Below, in pieces: positions 43,901-60,720 of a stretch of DNA of 64,000 nt (positions within the stretch are counted from its first letter, which is position 1; each line of letters opens with the position of its first letter). A program made the position numbers and the translations under genes. The notes beneath the pieces are model-generated. The model was not told where the DNA came from, made no database searches, and saw nothing but the letters and a program-made list of their open reading frames with translations. Origin of the DNA: Liolophura sinensis (taxonomy: Eukaryota > Mollusca > Polyplacophora > Chitonida > Chitonidae); assembly GCF_032854445.1 (NCBI RefSeq), contig NC_088306.1, positions 4,772,373 to 4,836,372 on the forward strand, in the 5' to 3' direction.

Positions 43901-46900
43901 TCACTGACCATTTCACACTCTGTATTCTATTCACCTGCCATTCTACACTCTGTATTATGTTCACCGACCATTCCACACTCTGTATTATGTTCACTGACCA
44001 TTTCACACTCTGTATTCTATTCACCTGCCATTCTACACTCTGTATTCTGTTCACCGACCATTCCACACTCTGTATTATGTTCACTGACCATTCCAGACTC
44101 TGTATTCTGTTAACCGACCATTCCACACTCTGTATTATGTTCACCGACCATTCCACACTCTGTATTATGTTCACCGACCATTCCACACTCTGTATTATGT
44201 TCACTGACCATTCCACACTCTGTATTATGTTCACTGACCATTCCACACTCTGTATTATGTTCACTGACCATTCCACACTCTGTATTCTGTTCACCGACCA
44301 TTCCACACTCTGTATTATGTTCACCGACCATTCCACACTCTGTATTCTGTTCACTGACCATTCCACACTCTGTATTATGTTCACTGACCATTCCACACTC
44401 TGTATTCTGTTCACCGACCATTTCACACTCTGTATTCTGTTCACCGACCATTCCACACTCTGTATTATGTTCACTGACCATTTCACACTCTGTATTCTAT
44501 TCACCGACCATTCCACAATCTGTATTATGTTCACCATCCATTCCACACTCTGTATTATGTTCACCATCCATTCCACACTCTGTATTCTGTTCACTGACCA
44601 TTTCACACTCTGTATTCTGTTCACCGACCATTCCACACTCTGTATTCTGTTCACCGACCATTTCACACTCTGTATTCTGTTCACCGACCATTCCACACTC
44701 TGTATTATGTTCACTGACCATTTCACACTCTGTATTCTGTTCACCGACCATTCCACACTCTGTATTATGTTCACCATCCATTCCACACTCTGTAATATGT
44801 TCACCATCCATTCCACACTCTGTATTCTGTTCACTGACCATTTCACACTCTGTATTCTATTCACCTGCCATTCTACACTCTGTATTCTGTTCACCAACCA
44901 TTCCACACTCTGTATTCTGTTCACCGACCATTCCACACTCTGAATTATGTTCACTGACCATTTCACACTCTGTATTATGTTCACTGACCATTTCACACTC
45001 TGTATTCTGTTCACCATCCATTCCACTCTGTATTCTGTTCACCATCCATTCCACACTCTGTATTCTGCTCACCGACCATTCCACACTCTGTATTATGTTC
45101 ACTGACCATTTCACACACTGTATTATGTTCACCATCCATTCCACACTCTGTATTCTGTTCACCGACCATTCCACACTCTGTATTCTGTTCACCGACCATT
45201 CCACACTCTGTATTATGTTCACCGACCATTTCACACTCTGTATTCTGTTCACCATCCATTCCAAACTCTGTATTCTGTTCACCGACCATTCCACACTCTG
45301 TATTCTGTTCACCGACCATTCCACACTCTGTATTCTGTTCACCGACCATTCCACACTCTGTATTCTGTTCACCGACCATTCCACACTCTGTATTCTGTTC
45401 ACCGACCATTCCACACTCTGTATTATGTTCACTGACCATTTCACACTCTGTATTATGTTCACTGACCATTCCACACTCTGTATTATGTTCACTGACCATT
45501 CCACACTCTGTATTCTGTTCACTGACCATTTCACACTCTGTATTCTATTCACCTGCCATTCTACACTCTGTATTCTGTTCACCGACCATTCCACACTCTG
45601 CATTATGTTCACCAACCATTCCACACTCTGTATTCTGTTCACCGACCATTCCACACTCTGTATTATGTTCACCTGCCATTCCACACTCTGTATTATCTTC
45701 ACCGACCATTCCACACTCTGTATTCTGTTCACCGACCATTCCACACTCTGTATTATGTTCACCGACCATTCCACACTCTGTATTATGTTCACTGACCATT
45801 TCACACTCTGTGTTATGTTCACTGACCATTTCACACTCTGTATTATGTTCACTGACCATTCCACACTCTGTATTATGTTCACCATCCATTCCACACTCTG
45901 TATTCTGTTCACTGACCATTTCACACTCTGTATTCTGTTCACCATCCATTCCACACTCTGTATTCTGTTCACCGACCATTCCACACTCTGTATTCTGTTC
46001 ACCATCCAGTCCACACTCTGTATGATGTTCACTGACCATTTCACACTCTGTATTCTGTTGACCTGCCATTCTACACTCTGTATTCTGTTCACCAACCATT
46101 CCACACTCTGTATTATGTTCACTGACCATTTCACACTCTGTATTATGTTCACCATCCATTCCACACTCTGTATTATGTTCACCGACCATTTCACACTCTG
46201 TATTATGTTCACTGACCATTTCACACTCTGTATTATGTTCACCATCCATTCCACACTCTGTATTCTGTTCACCGACCATTCCACACTCTGTATTCTGTTC
46301 ACCATCCATTCCACACTCTGTATTATGTTCACTGACCATTTCACACTCTGTATTATGTTCACCATCCATTCCACACTCTGTATTCTGTTCACCGACCATT
46401 CCACACTCTGTATTCTGTTCACCGACCATTCCACACTCTGTATTCTGTTCACTGATCATTCCACACTCTGTATTCTGTTCACCGACCATTCCACACTCTG
46501 TATTATGTTCACTGACCATTTCACACCCTGTATTCTGTTCACCATCCATTCCACACTCTGTATTCTGTTCACTGACCATTCCACACTCTGTATTATGTTC
46601 ACTGACCATTCCACACTCTGTATTCTGTTCACTGACCATTTCACACTCTGTATTCTATTCACCTGCCATTCTACACTCTGTATTCTGTTCACTGACCATT
46701 CCACACTCTGTATTATGTTCACTGACCATTTCACACCCTGTATTCTATTCACCTGCCATTCTACACTCTGTATTCTGTTCACCGACCATTCCACACTCTG
46801 TATTATGTTCACTGACCATTTCACACTCTGTATTCTATTCACCTGCCATTCTACACTCTGTATTATGTTCACCGACCATTCCACACTCTGTATTCTGTTC

Positions 46901-47289
46901 ACCGACCATTCCACACTCTGTATTCTGTTCACCTGCCATTCCACACTCTGTATTATGTTCACCAACCATTCAACACTCTGTATTCTGTTCACCGACCATT
47001 CCACACTCTGTATTATGTTCACCGACCATTCCACACTCTGTATTATGTTCACTGACCATTTCACACTCTGTATTATGTTCACTGACCATTCCACACTCTG
47101 TATTCTGTTCACCATCCATTCCACACTCTGTATTCTGTTCACCGACCATTCCACACTCTGTATTCTGTTCACCATCCTTTCCACACTCTGTATTATGTTC
47201 ACTGACAATTTCACACTCTGTATTCTGTTCACCATCCATTCCACACTCTGTATTCTGTTCACCGACCATTCCACACTCTGTATTCTGTT

Positions 47290-50200
47290 CACCATCCATT
47301 CCACTCTGTATTCTGTTCACCATCCATTCCACACTCTGTATTCTGCTCACCGACCATTCCACACTCTGTATTATGTTCACTGACCATTTCACACACTGTA
47401 TTATGTTCACCATCCATTCCACACTCTGTATTCTGTTCACCGACCATTCCACACTCTGTATTCTGTTCACCGACCATTCCACACTCTGTATTCTGTTCAC
47501 CGACCATTCCACACTCTGTATTATGTTCACTGACCATTTCACACTCTGTATTATGTTCACTGACCATTCCACACTCTGTATTCTGTTCACCGACCATTCC
47601 ACACTCTGTATTATGTTCACTGACCATTTCACACTCTGTATTCTGTTCACCATCCATTCCACACTCTGTATTCTGTTCACCGACCATTTCACACTCTGTA
47701 TTCTGTTCACCATCCATTCCACACTCTGTATTCTGTTCACTGACCATTCCACACTCTGTATTCTGTTCACCGACCATTCCACACTCTGTATTCTGTTCAC
47801 CGACCATTCCACACTCTGTATTCTGTTCACCGACCATTCCACACTCTGTATTCTGTTCACCGACCATTCCACACTCTGTATTATGTTCACTGACCATTCC
47901 ACACTCTGTATTCTGTTCACCATCCATACCACACTCTGTATTATGTTCACTGACCATTTCACACTCTGTATTATGTTCACCATCCATTCCACACTCTGTA
48001 TTATGTTCACCGATCATTCCACACTCTGTATTATGTTCACCATCCATTCCACACTCTGTATTATGTTCACCGACCATTTCACACTCTGTATTATGTTCAC
48101 TGACCATTTCACACTCTGTATTATGTTCACCATCCATTCCACACTCTGTATTCTGTTCACTGACCATTCCACACTCTGTATTATGTTCACTGACCATTCC
48201 ACACTCTGTATTCTGTTCACTGACCATTGCACACTCTGTATTCTATTCACCTGCCATTCTACACTCTGTATTCTGTTCACCGACCATTCCACACTCTGTA
48301 TTATGTTCACCAACCATTCCACACTCTGTATTCTGTTCACCGACCATTCCACACTCTGTATTCTGTTCACCTGCCATTCCACACTCTGTATTATGTTCAC
48401 CGACCATTTCACACTCTGTATTATGTTCACTGACCATTTCACACTCTGTATTCTGTTCACTGACCATTTCACACTCTGTATTATGTTCACTGACCATTCC
48501 ACACTCTGTATTCTGTTCACCATCCATTCCACACTCTGTATTCTGTTCACTGACCATTTCACTCTCTGTATTATGTTCACCATCCATTCCACACTCTGTA
48601 TTCTGTTCACCGACCATTCCACACTCTGTATTCTGTTCACCATCCAGTCCACACTCTGTATGATGTTCACTGACCATTTCACACTCTGTATTCTGTTCAC
48701 CTGCCATTCTACACTCTGTATTATGTTCACTGACCATTTCACACTCCGTATTATGTTCACCATCCATTCCACACTCTGTATTATGTTCACTGACCATTCC
48801 ACACTCTGTATTATGTTCACTGACCATTTCACACTCTGTATTATGTTCACCATCCATTCCACACTCTGTATTCTGTTCACCGACCATTCCACACTCTGTA
48901 TTATGTTCACCATCCAGTCCACACTCTGTATGATGTTCACTGACCATTTCACACTCTGTATTCTGTTCACCTGTCATTCTACACTCTGTATTATGTTCAC
49001 TGACCATTTCACACTCTGTATTATGTTCACCATCCATTCCACACTCTGTATTATGTTCACCGACCATTCCACACTGTGTATTCTGTTCACTGACCATTTC
49101 ACACTCTGTATTATGTTCACCATCCATTCCACACTCTGTATTCTGTTCACTGACCATTTCACACTCTGTATTATGTTCACCATCCATTCCACACTCTGTA
49201 TTATGTTCACCGACCATTCCACACTGTGTATTATGTTCACTGACCATTTCACACTCTGTATTATGTTCACCATCCATTCCACACTCTGTATTCTGTTCAC
49301 CATCCATTCCACACTCTGTATTATGTTCACTGACCATTTCACACTCTGTATTATGTTCACTGACCATTTCACACTCTGTATTCTGTTCACCGACCATTCC
49401 ACACTCTGTATTATGTTCACTGACCATTTCACACTCTGTATTCTGTTCACCATCCATTCCACACTCTGTATTATGTTCACCATCCATTCCACACTCTGTA
49501 TTATGTTCACCATCCATTCCACACTCTGTATTATGTTCACCGACCATTTCACACTCTGTATTATGTTCACTGACCATTTCACACTCTGTATTATGTTCAC
49601 CATCCATTCCACACTCTGTATTCTGTTCACTGACCATTCCACACTCTGTATTATGTTCACTGACCATTCCACACTCTGTATTCTGTTCACTGACCATTTC
49701 ACACTCTGTATTCTATTCACCTGCCATTCTACACTCTGTATTATGTTCACCAACCATTCCACACTCTGTATTATGTTCACTGACCATTTCACACTCTGTA
49801 TTCTGTTCACTGACCATTCCACACTCTGTATTATGTTCACTGACCATTTCACACTCTGTATTCTATTCACCTGCCATTCTACACTCTGTATTATGTTCAC
49901 CAACCATTCCACACTCTGTATTATGTTCACTGACCATTTCACACTCTGTATTATGTTCACTGACCATTTCACACTCTGTATTCTATTCACCTGCCATTCT
50001 ACACTCTGTATTATGTTCACCGACCAATCCACACTCTGTATTCTGTTCACTGACCATTCCACACTCTGTATTCTAATCACCTGCCATTCCACACTCTGTA
50101 TTATGTTCACCGACCATTCCACACTCTGTATTATGTTCACTGACCATTCCACACTCTGTATTCTGTTCACTGACCATTCCACACTCTGTATTATGTTCAC

Positions 50201-53200
50201 CATCCATTCCACACTCTGTATTCTGTTCACTGACCATTCCACACTCTGTATTCTGTTCACCGACCATTCCACACTCTGTATTATGTTCACCGACCATTCC
50301 ACACTGTATTATGTTCACTGACCATTTCACACTCTGTATTCTATTCACCTGCCATTCTACACTCTGTATTCTGTTCACTGACCATTTCACACTCTGTATT
50401 CTATTCACCTGCCATTCTACACTCTGTATTATGTTCACCGACCATTCCACACTCTGTATTTTGTTCACCGACCATTCCACACTCTGTATTATGTTCACTG
50501 ACCATTCCACACTCTGTATTAAGTTCACTGACCATTCCACACTCTGTATTATGTTCACTGACCATTCCACACTCTGTATTATGTTCACCGACCATTCCAC
50601 ACTCTGTATTATGTTCACTGACCATTCCACACTCTGTATTATGTTCACCGACCATTCCACACTCTGTATTATGTTCACCGACCATTTCACACTTTGTATT
50701 ATGTTCACCATCCATTCCACACTCTGTATTATGTTCACCGACCATTCCACACTCTGTATTATGTTCACTGACCATTCCACACTCTGTATTATGTTCACTG
50801 ACCATTTCCCACTCTGTATTATGTTCACATCCATTCCACACTCTGTATTATGTTCACCGACCATTCCACACTCTGTATTATGTTCACTGACCATTCCACA
50901 CTCTGTATTCTATTCACCTGCCATTCTACACTCTGTATTATGTTCACCGACCATTCCACACTCTGTATTATGTTCACTGACCATTTCACACTCTGTATTC
51001 TATTCACCTGCCATTCTACACTCTGTATTATGTTCACCGACCATTCCACACTCTGTATTATGTTCACTGACCATTTCACACTCTGTATTCTATTCACCTG
51101 CCATTCTACACTCTGTATTCTGTTCACCGACCATTCCACACTCTGTATTATGTTCACTGACCATTCCAGACTCTGTATTCTGTTAACCGACCATTCCACA
51201 CTCTGTATTATGTTCACCGACCATTCCACACTCTGTATTATGTTCACCGACCATTCCACACTCTGTATTATGTTCACTGACCATTCCACACTCTGTATTA
51301 TGTTCACTGACCATTCCACACTCTGTATTATGTTCACTGACCATTCCACACTCTGTATTATGTTCACTGACCATTTCACACTCTGTATTATGTTCACTGA
51401 CCATTCCACACTCTGTATTCTGTTCACCGACCATTCCACACTCTGTATTATGTTCACTGACCATTTCACACTCTGTATTCTGTTCACCATCCATTCCACA
51501 CTCTGTATTATGTTCACCGACCATTCCACACTCTGTATTATGTTCACTGACCATTTCACACTCTGTATTATGTTCACTGACCATTCCACACTCTGTATTC
51601 TGTTCACCATCCATTCCACACTCTGTATTCTGTTCACCGACCATTCCACACTCTGTATTCTGTTCACCATCCTTTCCACACTCTGTATTATGTTCACTGA
51701 CCATTCCACACTCTGTATTCTGTTCACCATCCATTCCACACTCTGTATTCTGTTCACCGACCATTCCACACTCTGTATTCTGTTCACCATCCTTTCCACA
51801 CTCTGTATTATGTTCACTGACCATTTCACACTCTGTATTCTGTTCACCATCCATTCCACACTCTGTATTCTGTTCACCGACCATTCCACACTCTGTATTC
51901 TGTTCACCATCCATTCCACTCTGTATTCTGTTCACCATCCATTCCACACTCTGTATTCTGCTCACCGACCATTCCACACTCTGTATTATGTTCACTGACC
52001 ATTCCACACACTGTATTATGTTCACCATCCATTCCACACTCTGTATTCTGTTCACCGACCATTCCACACTCTGTATTCTGTTCACCGACCATTCCACACT
52101 CTGTATTATGTTCACCGACCATTCCACACTCTGTATTATGTTCACTGACCATTTCACACTCTGTATTATGTTCACTGACCATTCCACACTCTGTATTCTG
52201 TTCACCGACCATTCCACACTCTGTATTATGTTCACTGACCATTTCACACTCTGTATTCTGTTCACCATCCATTCCACACTCTGTATTCTGTTCACCGACC
52301 ATTTCACACTCTGTATTCTGTTTACCATCCATTCCACACTCTGTATTCTGTTCACTGACCATTCCACACTCTGTATTCTGTTCACCGACCATTCCACACT
52401 CTGTATTCTGTTCACCGACCATTCCACACTCTGTATTCTGTTCACCGACCATTCCACACTCTGTATTCTGTTCACCGACCATTCCACACTCTGTATTATG
52501 TTCACTGACCATTCCACACTCTGTATTCTGTTCACCATCCATTCCACACTCTGTATTATGTTCACTGACCATTTCACACTCTGTATTATGTTCACCATCC
52601 ATTCCACACTCTGTATTATGTTCACCGATCATTCCACACTCTGTATTATGTTCACCATCCATTCCACACCCTGTATTATGTTCACCGACCATTTCACACT
52701 CTGTATTATATTCACTGACCATTTCACACTCTGTATTATGTTCACCATCCATTCCACACTCTGTATTCTGTTCACTGACCATTCCACACTCTGTATTATG
52801 TTCACTGACCATTCCACACTCTGTATTCTGTTCACTGACCATTGCACACTCTGTATTCTATTCACCTGCCATTCTACACTCTGTATTCTGTTCACCGACC
52901 ATTCCACACTCTGTATTATGTTCACCAACCATTCCACACTCTGTATTCTGTTCACCGACCATTCCACACTCTGTATTCTGTTCACCTGCCATTCCACACT
53001 CTGTATTATGTTCACCGACCATTTCACACTCTGTATTATGTTCACTGACCATTTCACACTCTGTATTCTGTTCACTGACCATTTCACACTCTGTATTATG
53101 TTCACTGACCATTCCACACTCTGTATTCTGTTCACCATCCATTCCACACTCTGTATTCTGTTCACTGACCATTTCACTCTCTGTATTATGTTCACCATCC

Positions 53201-55600
53201 ATTCCACACTCTGTATTCTGTTCACCGACCATTCCACACTCTGTATTCTGTTCACCAAACAGTCCACACTCTGTATGATGTTCACTGACCATTTCACACT
53301 CTGTATTCTGTTCACCTGCCATTCTACACTCTGTATTATGTTCACTGACCATTTCACACTCCGTATTATGTTCACCATCCATTCCACACTCTGTATTATG
53401 TTCACTGACCATTCCACACTCTGTATTATGTTCACTGACCATTTCACACTCTGTATTATGTTCACCATCCATTCCACACTCTGTATTCTGTTCACCGACC
53501 ATTCCACACTCTGTATTATGTTCACCATCCAGTCCACACTCTGTATGATGTTCACTGACCATTTCACACTCTGTATTCTGTTCACCTGCCATTCTACATT
53601 CTGTATTATGTTCACTGACCATTTCACACTCTGTATTATGTTCACCATCCATTCCACACTTTGTATTATGTTCACCGACCATTCCACACTCTGTATTATG
53701 TTCACTGACCATTTCACACTCTGTATTATGTTCACCATCCATTCCACACTCTGTATTATGTTCACCGACCATTCCACACTGTGTATTATGTTCACTGACC
53801 ATTTCACACTCTGTATTCTGTTCACCATCCATTCCACACTCTGTATTCTGTTCACTGACCATTTCACACTCTGTATTATGTTCACCATCCATTCCACACT
53901 CTGTATTATGTTCACCGACCATTCCACACTGTGTATTATGTTCACTGACCATTTCACACTCTGTATTATGTTCACCATCCATTCCACACTCTGTATTCTG
54001 TTCACCATCCATTCCACACTCTGTATTATGTTCACTGACCATTTCACACTCTGTATTATGTTCACTGACCATTTCACACTCTGTATTCTGTTCACCGACC
54101 ATTCCACACTCTGTATTATGTTCACTGACCATTTCACACTCTGTATTCTGTTCACCATCCATTCCACACTCTGTATTATGTTCACCATCCATTCCACACT
54201 CTGTATTATGTTCACCATCCATTCCACACTCTGTATTATGTTCACCGACCATTTCACACTCTGTATTATGTTCACTGACCATTTCACACTCTGTATTATG
54301 TTCACCATCCATTCCACACTCTGTATTCTGTTCACTGACCATTCCACACTCTGTATTATGTTCACTGACCATTCCACACTCTGTATTCTGTTCACTGACC
54401 ATTTCACACTCTGTATTCTATTCACCTGCCATTCTACACTCTGTATTATGTTCACCAACCATTCCACACTCTGTATTATGTTCACTGACCATTTCACACT
54501 CTGTATTCTGTTCACTGACCATTCCACACTCTGTATTATGTTCACTGACCATTTCACACTCTGTATTCTATTCACCTGCCATTCTACACTCTGTATTATG
54601 TTCACCAACCATTCCACACTCTGTATTATGTTCACTGACCATTTCACACTCTGTATTATGTTCACTGACCATTTCACACTCTGTATTCTATTCACCTGCC
54701 ATTCTACACTCTGTATTATGTTCACCGACCAATCCACACTCTGTATTCTGTTCACTGACCATTCCACACTCTGTATTCTAATCACCTGCCATTCCACACT
54801 CTGTATTATGTTCACCGACCATTCCACACTCTGTATTATGTTCACTGACCATTCCACACTCTGTATTCTGTTCACTGACCATTCCACACTCTGTATTATG
54901 TTCACCATCCATTCCACACTCTGTATTCTGTTCACTGACCATTCCACACTCTGTATTCTGTTCACCGACCATTCCACACTCTGTATTATGTTCACCGACC
55001 ATTCCACACTGTATTATGTTCACTGACCATTTCACACTCTGTATTCTATTCACCTGCCATTCTACACTCTGTATTCTGTTCACTGACCATTTCACACTCT
55101 GTATTCTATTCACCTGCCATTCTACACTCTGTATTATGTTCACCGACCATTCCACACTCTGTATTTTGTTCACCGACCATTCCACACTCTGTATTATGTT
55201 CACTGACCATTCCACACTCTGTATTAAGTTCACTGACCATTCCACACTCTGTATTATGTTCACTGACCATTCCACACTCTGTATTATGTTCACCGACCAT
55301 TCCACACTCTGTATTATGTTCACTGACCATTCCACACTCTGTATTATGTTCACCGACCATTCCACACTCTGTATTATGTTCACCGACCATTTCACACTTT
55401 GTATTATGTTCACCATCCATTCCACACTCTGTATTATGTTCACCGACCATTCCACACTCTGTATTATGTTCACTGACCATTCCACACTCTGTATTATGTT
55501 CACTGACCATTTCCCACTCTGTATTATGTTCACATCCATTCCACACTCTGTATTATGTTCACCGACCATTCCACACTCTGTATTATGTTCACTGACCATT
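47290..55600. repeat. Higher-order duplication of about 4.6-4.7 kb
   Basis: Rare markers recur with a constant offset. The shortened monomer CCATTCCACTCTG at about 47301 and 51916 gives an offset of 4615. CCACACTGTATTATG at 50301 and 55006, and TTCACATCC at 50824 and 55529, give 4705, implying a three-monomer (90 bp) difference between copies. Confidence 0.88.
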
Positions 55601-58600
55601 CCACACTCTGTATTCTATTCACCTGCCATTCTACACTCTGTATTATGTTCACCGACCATTCCACACTCTGTATTATGTTCACTGACCATTTCACACTCTG
55701 TATTCTATTCACCTGCCATTCTACACTCTGTATTATGTTCACCGACCATTCCACACTCTGTATTATGTTCACTGACCATTTCACACTCTGTATTCTATTC
55801 ACCTGCCATTCTACACTCTGTATTCTGTTCACCGACCATTCCACACTCTGTATTATGTTCACTGACCATTCCACACTCTGTATTCTGTTAACCGACCATT
55901 CCACACTCTGTATTATGTTCACCGACCATTCCACACTCTGTATTATGTTCACCGACCATTCCACACTCTGTATTATGTTCACTGACCATTCCACACTCTG
56001 TATTATGTTCACTGACCATTCCACACTCTGTATTATGTTCACTGACCATTCCACACTCTGTATTCTGTTCACCGACCATTCCACACTCTGTATTATGTTC
56101 ACCGACCATTCCACACTCTGTATTCTGTTCACTGACCATTCCACACTCTGTATTATGTTCACTGACCATTCCACACTCTGTATTCTGTTCACCGACCATT
56201 TCACACTCTGTATTCTGTTCACCGACCATTCCACACTCTGTATTATGTTCACTGACCATTTCACACTCTGTATTCTGTTCACCGACCATTCCACACTCTG
56301 TATTATGTTCACCATCCATTCCACACTCTGTATTATGTTCACCATCCATTCCACACTCTGTATTCTGTTCACTGACCATTCCACACTCTGTATTCTGTTC
56401 ACCGACCATTCCACACTCTGTATTCTGTTCACCGACCATTCCACACTCTGTATTCTGTTCACCGACCATTCCACACTCTGTATTATGTTCACTGACCATT
56501 CCACACTCTGTATTATGTTCACCATCCATTCCACACTCTGTATTCTGTTCACCGACCATTCCACACTCTGTATTATGTTCACTGACCATTTCACACTCTG
56601 TATTCTATTCACCTGCCATTCTACACTCTGTATTCTGTTCACCGACCATTCCACACTCTGTATTCTGTTCACCGACCATTCCACACTCTGTATTATGTTC
56701 ACTGACCATTTCACACTCTGTATTATGTTCACTGACCATTTCACACTCTGTATTCTGTTCACCATCCATTCCACTCTGTATTCTGTTCACCATCCATTCC
56801 ACACTCTGTATTCTGCTCACCGACCATTCCACACTCTGTATTATGTTCACTGACCATTTCACACACTGTATTATGTTCACCATCCATTCCACACTCTGTA
56901 TTCTGTTCACCGACCATTCCACACTCTGTATTCTGTTCACCGACCATTCCACACTCTGTATTATGTTCACCGACCATTTCACACTCTATATTCTGTTCAC
57001 CATCCATTCCAAACTCTGTATTCTGTTCACCGACCATTCCACACTCTGTATTCTGTTCACCGACCATTCCACACTCTGTATTCTGTTCACCGACCATTCC
57101 ACACTCTGTATTCTGTTCACCGACCATTCCACACTCTGTATTCTGTTCACCGACCATTCCACACTCTGTATTATGTTCACTGACCATTTCACACTCTGTA
57201 TTATGTTCACTGACCATTCCACACTCTGTATTATGTTCACTGACCATTCCACACTCTGTATTCTGTTCACTGACAATTTCACACTCTGTATTCTATTCAC
57301 CTGCCATTCTACACTCTGTATTCTGTTCACCGACCATTCCACACTCTGTATTATGTTCACCAACCATTCCACACTCTGTATTCTGTTCACCGACCATTCC
57401 ACACTCTGTATTCTGTTCACCTGCCATTCCACACTCTGTATTATGTTCACCGACCATTCCACACTCTGTATTCTGTTCACCGACCATTCCACACTCTGTA
57501 TTATGTTCACCGACCATTCCACACTCTGTATTATGTTCACTGACCATTTCACACTCTGTATTATGTTCACTGACCATTCCACACTCTGTATTCTGTTCAC
57601 CATCCATTCCACACTCTGTATTCTGTTCACTGACCATTTCACACTCTGTATTCTGTTCACCATCCATTCCACACTCTGTATTCTGTTCACCGACCATTCC
57701 ACACTCTGTATTCTGTTCACCATCCAGTCCACACTCTGTATGATGTTCACTGAACATTTCACACTCTGTATTCTGTTGACCTGCCATTGTACACTCTGTA
57801 TTCTGTTCACCAACCATTCCACACTCTGTATTATGTTCACTGACCATTTCACACTCTGTATTATGTTCACCATCCATTCCACACTCTGTATTATGTTCAC
57901 CGACCATTTCACACTCTGTATTATGTTCACTGACCATTTCACATTCTGTATTATGTTCACCATCCATTCCACACTCTGTATTCTGTTCACCGACCATTCC
58001 ACACTCTGTATTCTGTTCACCATCCATTCCACACTCTGTATTATGTTCACTGACCATTTCACACTCTGTATTATGTTCACCATCCATTCCACACTCTGTA
58101 TTCTGTTCACCGACCATTCCACACTCTGTATTCTGTTCACCGACCATTCCACACTCTGTATTCTGTTCACTGATCATTCCACACTCTGTATTCTGTTCAC
58201 CGACCATTCCACACTCTGTATTATGTTCACTGACCATTTCACACCCTGTATTCTGTTCACCATCCATTCCACACTCTGTATTCTGTTCACTGACCATTCC
58301 ACACTCTGTATTATGTTCACTGACCATTCCACACTCTGTATTCTATTCACCTGCCATTCTACACTCTGTATTCTGTTCACTGACCATTCCACACTCTGTA
58401 TTATGTTCACTGACCATTTCACACCCTGTATTCTATTCACCTGCCATTCTACACTCTGTATTCTGTTCACCGACCATTCCACACTCTGTATTATGTTCAC
58501 TGACCATTTCACACTCTGTATTCTATTCACCTGCCATTCTACACTCTGTATTATGTTCACCGACCATTCCACACTCTGTATTCTGTTCACCGACCATTCC

Positions 58601-59909
58601 ACACTCTGTATTCTGTTCACCTGCCATTCCACACTCTGTATTATGTTCACCAACCATTCCACACTCTGTATTCTGTTCACCGACCATTCCACACTCTGTA
58701 TTATGTTCACCGACCATTCCACACTCTGTATTATGTTCACTGACCATTTCACACTCTGTATTATGTTCACTGACCATTCCACACTCTGTATTCTGTTCAC
58801 CATCCATTCCACACTCTGTATTCTGTTCACCGACCATTCCACACTCTGTATTCTGTTCACCATCCTTTCCACACTCTGTATTATGTTCACTGACCATTTC
58901 ACACTCTGTATTCTGTTCACCATCCATTCCACACTCTGTATTCTGTTCACCGACCATTCCACACTCTGTATTCTGTTCACCATCCATTCCACTCTGTATT
59001 CTGTTCACCATCCATTCCACACTCTGTATTCTGCTCACCGACCATTCCACACTCTGTATTATGTTCACTGACCATTCCACACACTGTATTATGTTCACAA
59101 TCCATTCCACACTCTGTATTCTGTTCACTGACCATTCCACACTCTGTATTCTGTTCACCGACCATTCCACACTCTGTATTATGTTCACCGACCATTCCAC
59201 ACTCTGTATTATGTTCACTGACCATTTCACACTCTGTATTATGTTCACTGACCATTCCACACTCTGTATTCTGTTCACCGACCATTCCACACTCTGTATT
59301 ATGTTCACTGACCATTTCACACTCTGTATTCTGTTCACCATCCATTCCACACTCTGTATTCTGTTCACCGACCATTTCACACTCTGTATTCTGTTTACCA
59401 TCCATTCCACACTCTGTATTCTGTTCACTGACCATTCCACACTCTGTATTCTGTTCACCGACCATTCCACACTCTGTATTCTGTTCACCGACCATTCCAC
59501 ACTCTGTATTCTGTTCACCGACCATTCCACACTCTGTATTCTGTTCACCGACCATTCCACACTCTGTATTATGTTCACTGACCATTCCACACTCTGTATT
59601 CTGTTCACCATCCATTCCACACTCTGTATTATGTTCACTGACCATTTCACACTCTGTATTATGTTCACCATCCATTCCACACTCTGTATTATGTTCACCG
59701 ATCATTCCACACTCTGTATTATGTTCACCATCCATTCCACACCCTGTATTATGTTCACCGACCATTTCACACTCTGTATTATGTTCACTGACCATTTCAC
59801 ACTCTGTATTATGTTCACCATCCATTCCACACTCTGTATTCTGTTCACTGACCATTCCACACTCTGTATTATGTTCACTGACCATTCCACACTCTGTATT
59901 CTGTTCACT

Positions 59910-60720
59910 GACCATTGCACACTCTGTATTCTATTCACCTGCCATTCTACACTCTGTATTCTGTTCACCGACCATTCCACACTCTGTATTATGTTCACCA
60001 ACCATTCCACACTCTGTATTCTGTTCACCGACCATTCCACACTCTGTATTCTGTTCACCTGCCATTCCACACTCTGTATTATGTTCACCGACCATTTCAC
60101 ACTCTGTATTATGTTCACTGACCATTTCACACTCTGTATTCTGTTCACTGACCATTTCACACTCTGTATTATGTTCACTGACCATTCCACACTCTGTATT
60201 CTGTTCACCATCCATTCCACACTCTGTATTCTGTTCACTGACCATTTCACTCTCTGTATTATGTTCACCATCCATTCCACACTCTGTATTCTGTTCACCG
60301 ACCATTCCACACTCTGTATTATGTTCACCATCCATTCCACACCCTGTATTATGTTCACCGACCATTTCACACTCTGTATTATGTTCACTGACCATTTCAC
60401 ACTCTGTATTATGTTCACCATCCATTCCACACTCTGTATTCTGTTCACTGACCATTCCACACTCTGTATTATGTTCACTGACCATTCCACACTCTGTATT
60501 CTGTTCACTGACCATTGCACACTCTGTATTCTATTCACCTGCCATTCTACACTCTGTATTCTGTTCACCGACCATTCCACACTCTGTATTATGTTCACCA
60601 ACCATTCCACACTCTGTATTCTGTTCACCGACCATTCCACACTCTGTATTCTGTTCACCTGCCATTCCACACTCTGTATTATGTTCACCGACCATTTCAC
60701 ACTCTGTATTATGTTCACTG
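59910..60720. repeat. 600-bp (20-monomer) tandem duplication
   Basis: The monomer order around the rare variant GACCATTGCACACTC at about 59912 recurs 600 bp later at about 60512, with identical following monomer types for several hundred bases. Confidence 0.85.
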